Below are positions 40,237 through 43,902 of a stretch of 43,902 nucleotides of DNA, piece by piece (position 1 is the first letter of the stretch; each line of letters begins with the position of its first letter). Origin of the DNA: Myxococcales bacterium (lineage in GTDB: Bacteria > Myxococcota > Polyangia > HGW-17 > SLPX01). Below the pieces are notes generated by a model. The model ran no database searches. It saw only the letters and a list, made by a program, of their open reading frames with translations, and was not told the origin of the DNA. The stretch is from contig SLPX01000077.1 in the NCBI GenBank assembly GCA_007131745.1, positions 1-43,902 of the forward strand, given 5' to 3'. A program made the position numbers and the translations under genes.

Positions 40237-42549
40237 ATGAATGCTTCTTTGAATCGCATGACGATTTCTTCAACCAAGGTTGGCAGCTTTAGTGTATCGC
40301 TGTTTCTGTCATGCCTTTTGCTTCTTGGCGGTTGTAGAGATAAAGAGAAATGCGCAGCGTTCGACTCGGCGCTTATTCCGCCCGGAGCTCGTTGTGTGGT
40401 TGACGCGGATTGCGCGTCCGCTGGGGATCACAAAGGTGTGTGCGTTGCCGGAGTATGCGGTGTGGCCTCTGAGTTCGATGAGTGCAGAGGTGACGGAACG
40501 CGCAAGGGCTGCCCCTTGGGTTTTGTATGCACCACAATGGATCTGGAGAAAGGTACAGCGCACGCGTGTTTGCCACGTTGTTCCTGTACCGAATACTGTA
40601 GCGGGGAATGCGACGAAGAAGGAGTGTGCAAGCCGGGAGATAAGCAGAATTGTGATCCGAGGGGTTGCTCAATCAGCAGGGGGCCGGACCTGGTATGCAA
40701 GATTCCGCCTCCGCTTGGAGACGGGCCGTACTTCACCAATGTCACAGCGGAGGCGGGCCTGGACGCGGATGGTGAAGATGTCACAGGAAATAGGCTTGCG
40801 CTTGTCGACATAAACAACAACGGGTATCCGGACCTTTTCGTTCATCACACACAGACTCGCCGTGATGACCTCGAAGCCGACCCCCCGCAAAGATACAAAC
40901 GAGTGCTTCTCAACGTTGAAGGCCCCGGTGGAACGAGACGATTCAAAGATTTTACAGAAGAATCAGGTTATACAGCAACCCGCGAAGAAGGAATTTCAGG
41001 GCGGGCTGCAAGTTTCGCGGTATTTGCGGATATAAACAACAATGGGAACATAGACATTTTCAGCGGAACCTATGTCAGCAGCGACTCAGACGTCGAGGAT
41101 CCGGGAGACAGGTCCGAGATTCTTCTCGGCAACGGCGACGGCACTTTTACATTGGCGGAACAAAGCGACACCAGTCCAATCGAAAGAAGAGCCACAACCT
41201 CGGCCGCTTTTTTCGACTACGACAGAGACGGTCGCGTAGATCTTTTTGTGGGTTTCGGTTACGGGGTGTTCGGGGTGCCGGGCACCGCTCAACAGGATCA
41301 CCTTTACCAGGGAAACGGAACCGGGCAGTTTTCGGAGATCACCGATCTGGTGGGGTTGACAACACAGAGAGACGGGGTGCAGGAAGGGTTGAATCACCGA
41401 CCGACCTACGGGGTCACGGTTTGTGACATAGATTCGGATGGTGACGGAGATATCATGGTCTCAGTATACGGCCGCGGATGGAACATGCTCTGGGAAAACG
41501 ACTTTCGCAGTGGGTTTACCAACATCGCTCCGCGGGTCGGTTTTGACGCGGACGACATATTGGATTACTCGGACAATGAGTTGTTCCGCTGTCATTGCCA
41601 ACTGAATCCAAACGCTCCGGAATGCGACCCCAATCCCGGATCTCCGATGATTCACTGTGACACAGCATACTGGAGGGTGGGCTACGACGATCAGCCGTTT
41701 CGCCTGGGAGGAACGACTTTTACCACTGTGTGCGGAGATATCAACAACAACGGTTCTATGGATCTCTTTAACGCGGAGATCCGCCATTGGTATCACGGGC
41801 GTTCTTCCGACCCATCTCAATTACTCTTAAATACGGGAGGGGGAGAAGAATGGGTTTTAGAGCGACCCGGAAACGAGGTCACGGGGCTGCACAGGAACTG
41901 GGGCAGAGTTGACTGGGATGAAGGTGACATCACCGCGGGTTTCATGGATTTCGACAATGACGGGCTTCAGGATATCATCATCGGATGCTCGGATTATCCG
42001 AACACCCACGTGTTTCTTTTCCGCCAGCTCTTGGATCACACTTTTGAGGATGTTTCCCAAAAATCCGGCGCGGACCATTACTACGGCAACGCAATAGCGT
42101 TTGCCGACTATGACAGGGACGGCGATCTGGACATTTTCGTTGCATCTTCAACCATGCGCTGCTCCATGGATCCCAACTGCACGTGGGAAAAACCCGAGGT
42201 TCACATCTATCGCAATGACGTTGGCCAAGATTCCAACTGGATGGCCTTCAAACTCATCGGCGCGGGGGCCGGAGCATCAAACGTATCAGCCATCGGGGCG
42301 CGTATCATGGTCACGGCCGGCGGTGTCACTCAAACAAGAGAGGTCAGCGGCGGCTATGGACATTTCGGAATTCAAAACGATTTCCTGCAGCATTTTGGTA
42401 TGGGCGAACACTGCGTGGCCGAATCCGTGACAATAAGATGGCCCGACCTGGATAACACCACAGTCACTTATGAATACATCCCGGCGAATTATTTCATCAC
42501 CATCAACGAAGCGGACGGAAGCATTACGTACGAACCCCCGGCCCGCTGA
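40237..42549 (+). CDS. Cys-rich FG-GAP/VCBS lipoprotein with ASPIC/UnbV domain
   Basis: A 770-residue predicted surface lipoprotein. Signal peptide ends LLGGC (Cys33). Residues about 38-155 are Cys-rich. From about 165 to 660 come VCBS/FG-GAP repeats with calcium-loop motifs: VDINNNGYPDLFV, ADINNNGNIDIFS, FDYDRDGRVDLFV, CDIDSDGDGDIMV, MDFDNDGLQDIII and ADYDRDGDLDIFV. The last ~100 residues are an ASPIC/UnbV domain with GAGASNVSAIGARIMVTAGG and VTIRWPD. Such proteins are thought to be exported binding or adhesion proteins. The start has only a purine-rich stretch upstream. It is the third Cys-rich lipoprotein of the window and may share a role with those at 4890 and 16451. Confidence 0.87.
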   Translation: MNASLNRMTISSTKVGSFSVSLFLSCLLLLGGCRDKEKCAAFDSALIPPGARCVVDADCASAGDHKGVCVAGVCGVASEFDECRGDGTRKGCPLGFVCTTMDLEKGTAHACLPRCSCTEYCSGECDEEGVCKPGDKQNCDPRGCSISRGPDLVCKIPPPLGDGPYFTNVTAEAGLDADGEDVTGNRLALVDINNNGYPDLFVHHTQTRRDDLEADPPQRYKRVLLNVEGPGGTRRFKDFTEESGYTATREEGISGRAASFAVFADINNNGNIDIFSGTYVSSDSDVEDPGDRSEILLGNGDGTFTLAEQSDTSPIERRATTSAAFFDYDRDGRVDLFVGFGYGVFGVPGTAQQDHLYQGNGTGQFSEITDLVGLTTQRDGVQEGLNHRPTYGVTVCDIDSDGDGDIMVSVYGRGWNMLWENDFRSGFTNIAPRVGFDADDILDYSDNELFRCHCQLNPNAPECDPNPGSPMIHCDTAYWRVGYDDQPFRLGGTTFTTVCGDINNNGSMDLFNAEIRHWYHGRSSDPSQLLLNTGGGEEWVLERPGNEVTGLHRNWGRVDWDEGDITAGFMDFDNDGLQDIIIGCSDYPNTHVFLFRQLLDHTFEDVSQKSGADHYYGNAIAFADYDRDGDLDIFVASSTMRCSMDPNCTWEKPEVHIYRNDVGQDSNWMAFKLIGAGAGASNVSAIGARIMVTAGGVTQTREVSGGYGHFGIQNDFLQHFGMGEHCVAESVTIRWPDLDNTTVTYEYIPANYFITINEADGSITYEPPAR

Positions 42550-42661
42550 TCGGACAAAAGCATCCTTAAAAGAATGAATGCAATCTTTTTAGAAAGAAGT
42601 ACATTAAGAGTGTGTTGGAAAACCGCAGGCAAAAACCTATCGCTCAATATCGGGAGACTCG

Positions 42662-43519
42662 ATGGAGACGGGAAAAGTTTTCAGAAAACGGAACTTTTGG
42701 CGAAACCTATATAAAGTTCTTTGCATCGTGGGGATTTTTTCCGGTTTTTTCTTTTCATCGTGCGCGTTACAGCGCTGTGTCGTCTTTCCAAGATGTTCCA
42801 TAAATGAGACTCCCTTTCGCGAGGATCGGCATCCCGGCTTGCGACAGCTTTGGATTTCCACTCCCCAGGGAAAGGTTGAAGCCTGGTTCGTTCCCGCAAA
42901 AACACATGCAAGTGATAAGGGGACCGGCCGCAAACCCGCGGTGATATTCGCACATGGAAACGCTGAACTGATCGATCATGCCGACGAGATTGTCCGCGGC
43001 TACACTTCTCTGGGCGTACACGTTATGTTGTGTGAATACAGAGGCTACGGACGATCGGCCGGAACGCCATCCGAAAAAAGAATCGTGTCCGATTTCGTGA
43101 AGTGCAGGGATCTTCTCGCTAGTTTTCACGAAGTTGATCCTGAACGAATTTTTTACCATGGCCGATCTTTGGGCACCGGTGTAGTGTGCGGGCTGGCCCG
43201 AAAAAGAAAACCGGCCGCATTGATCTTGCAGTCTCCCTTTGTTTCAGTTGCCGCGTTGATGGCGAAATATCTTATTCCCCGGATATTCGTGCTGGATCCT
43301 TTCGACAATCTAGCAGCGCTGCGAAAATTCAAAGGTCCTGTTCTCTTGTTGCACGGCACCAGAGACCGGGTCATCCCCTTTTCCCACTCGGAAAGACTCA
43401 ATCGCGCTGCCGCTCAAAGCACGTTGAAAGAGTACTCATGGGGTCACAACGACTTTTACTATGGGCCTCAATACTGGCAGGACATTGAATCGTTTTTACG
43501 AGAAAAAGGCATTCTGTGA
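42662..43519 (+). CDS. Alpha/beta hydrolase, BEM46-like, membrane-anchored
   Basis: A 285-residue serine hydrolase. The N-terminal hydrophobic segment (about 17-32) ends FSSC (Cys34), so the protein is either membrane-anchored or a lipoprotein. LQRCVVFP after it is the common post-anchor motif of this group. The catalytic triad can be read as Ser169 in GRSLGTG, Asp235 in HGTRDRVIPF and His262 in WGHND. FAHGNAE supplies the oxyanion region and YRGYGRSAGTPSE is typical of BEM46/YfhR-like hydrolases. The substrate is unknown. GGGAG lies 6 bp before the ATG. Confidence 0.85.
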   Translation: METGKVFRKRNFWRNLYKVLCIVGIFSGFFFSSCALQRCVVFPRCSINETPFREDRHPGLRQLWISTPQGKVEAWFVPAKTHASDKGTGRKPAVIFAHGNAELIDHADEIVRGYTSLGVHVMLCEYRGYGRSAGTPSEKRIVSDFVKCRDLLASFHEVDPERIFYHGRSLGTGVVCGLARKRKPAALILQSPFVSVAALMAKYLIPRIFVLDPFDNLAALRKFKGPVLLLHGTRDRVIPFSHSERLNRAAAQSTLKEYSWGHNDFYYGPQYWQDIESFLREKGIL

Positions 43520-43536
43520 GGTCGGCGGAGGTTCGT

Positions 43537-43902
43537 TTAAAGTCCCCAGACGGGAAAAGGTATTTTTAGCTGCACACCCAGTTCCGCGAAATCCGGACCA
43601 TTGATCAACAAACCGTACCTGACGTAGAAATTTATAAACCCGGTGGTAGCGAACAGCCGCACTGCTCCGCCATGTTTGGGGGTTTGTTCGGAAAAATCCA
43701 CAAGGTATCCACACTCGACACCAAATCTTCGCCATCCGAAGATTCCCGCAAACACCGCCCGCCCGCCTGCCCGGTTCCAGTCGTACACCCATTCGGTCAT
43801 GATGCCGCCGAAAAGCTCTCTTTGGTGATCACCCACATAGACCACGCTCAATTCAGCACCCAACACCAGGTCTGGCCTTCCTTCAGGTGGTGCAGTGAAA
43901 GA
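43537..43902 (-). CDS. C-terminal part of uncharacterised, probably outer-membrane, protein
   Basis: The frame is open to the right edge; 121 C-terminal residues are present. The sequence alternates short strands with Gly and aromatic residues (GLLINGPDFAELGVQLKIPFPVWGL at the end) and the start is not in the window. The pattern is that of a beta-barrel or beta-sandwich envelope protein. I do not recognise the family. It is convergent with the hydrolase gene at a 17-bp distance. Confidence 0.6.
   Translation of the reverse strand, partial: SFTAPPEGRPDLVLGAELSVVYVGDHQRELFGGIMTEWVYDWNRAGGRAVFAGIFGWRRFGVECGYLVDFSEQTPKHGGAVRLFATTGFINFYVRYGLLINGPDFAELGVQLKIPFPVWGL

Noticed and set aside
10855..42730. 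Recurring word TTTGCATCG in three places (near 10857, 40203 and 42721).
   Set aside because: Words of this length are expected to recur by chance in 44 kb, and the surroundings do not match.
1..43902. tRNA, rRNA, riboswitch, CRISPR array, insertion sequence or phage genes.
   Set aside because: Both strands were read for these; no cloverleaf, T-loop context, spaced direct repeats, transposase motif or phage gene was found.

Overview
The window looks like a chromosomal segment from a Gram-negative bacterium of the broad deltaproteobacterial grade (Myxococcota, Bradymonadota or Lernaellota-like). This placement is an inference. It rests on the several predicted lipoproteins, three of them with long Cys-rich N-terminal regions (two followed by FG-GAP/VCBS repeats, one by a Fibrobacter-type paralogous domain), an NtrC/PilR-type regulator, a sigma-54 promoter, a transcarboxylase-type gene set and moderate G+C. 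No tRNA, rRNA, CRISPR array, insertion sequence or prophage was seen.

Layout. 1-3755: a transcarboxylase-like cluster, with the end of the carboxyltransferase (12S-type) gene, a 71-residue protein, a fused 5S plus biotinyl protein, and a YigZ-family gene. 3782-6236: two small lipoproteins on the minus strand, then a Cys-rich Fib_succ_major lipoprotein. 6386-8921: ssb, a flavin reductase-like gene and a sigma-54 response regulator. 9128-9767: a G+C-rich HEPN/MNT toxin-antitoxin pair next to a comEA-like gene on the minus strand. 11024-16250: a membrane alkaline-phosphatase-superfamily protein with HEAT repeats, overlapped by a CPBP protease gene, then an A+T-rich ATP-grasp gene. 16451-19171: a large FG-GAP lipoprotein on the minus strand. 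19340-20104: a SmtB-like regulator with a His-rich metal-binding protein. 20238-23498: holA, rpsT (minus strand) and murJ.

23672-33074 reads as a co-oriented surface-glycan or lipid-glycan block: a radical SAM protein with a B12-type N-domain, two very large GT-C-like membrane proteins and a GH38 alpha-mannosidase. Two orphan genes follow: a membrane protein, and a soluble protein with three helical repeats. 35434-38048 holds a formylglycine-generating-enzyme-like lipoprotein without the catalytic cysteines, an internally duplicated lipoprotein and msrA. 38124-38728 is a vapBC pair.

The most striking region is 38729-40023. A 413-bp non-coding stretch carries two identical-arm 15-bp inverted repeats (GTGCA-N5-TGCAC) about 105 and 150 bp upstream of a near-consensus sigma-54 promoter. 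It drives a secreted Gly/Arg-rich protein that contains two 33-residue repeats, each with a single Cys. I know of no described family or function for this arrangement. The window closes with another FG-GAP/ASPIC-UnbV lipoprotein, an alpha/beta hydrolase and the end of an uncharacterised minus-strand gene.
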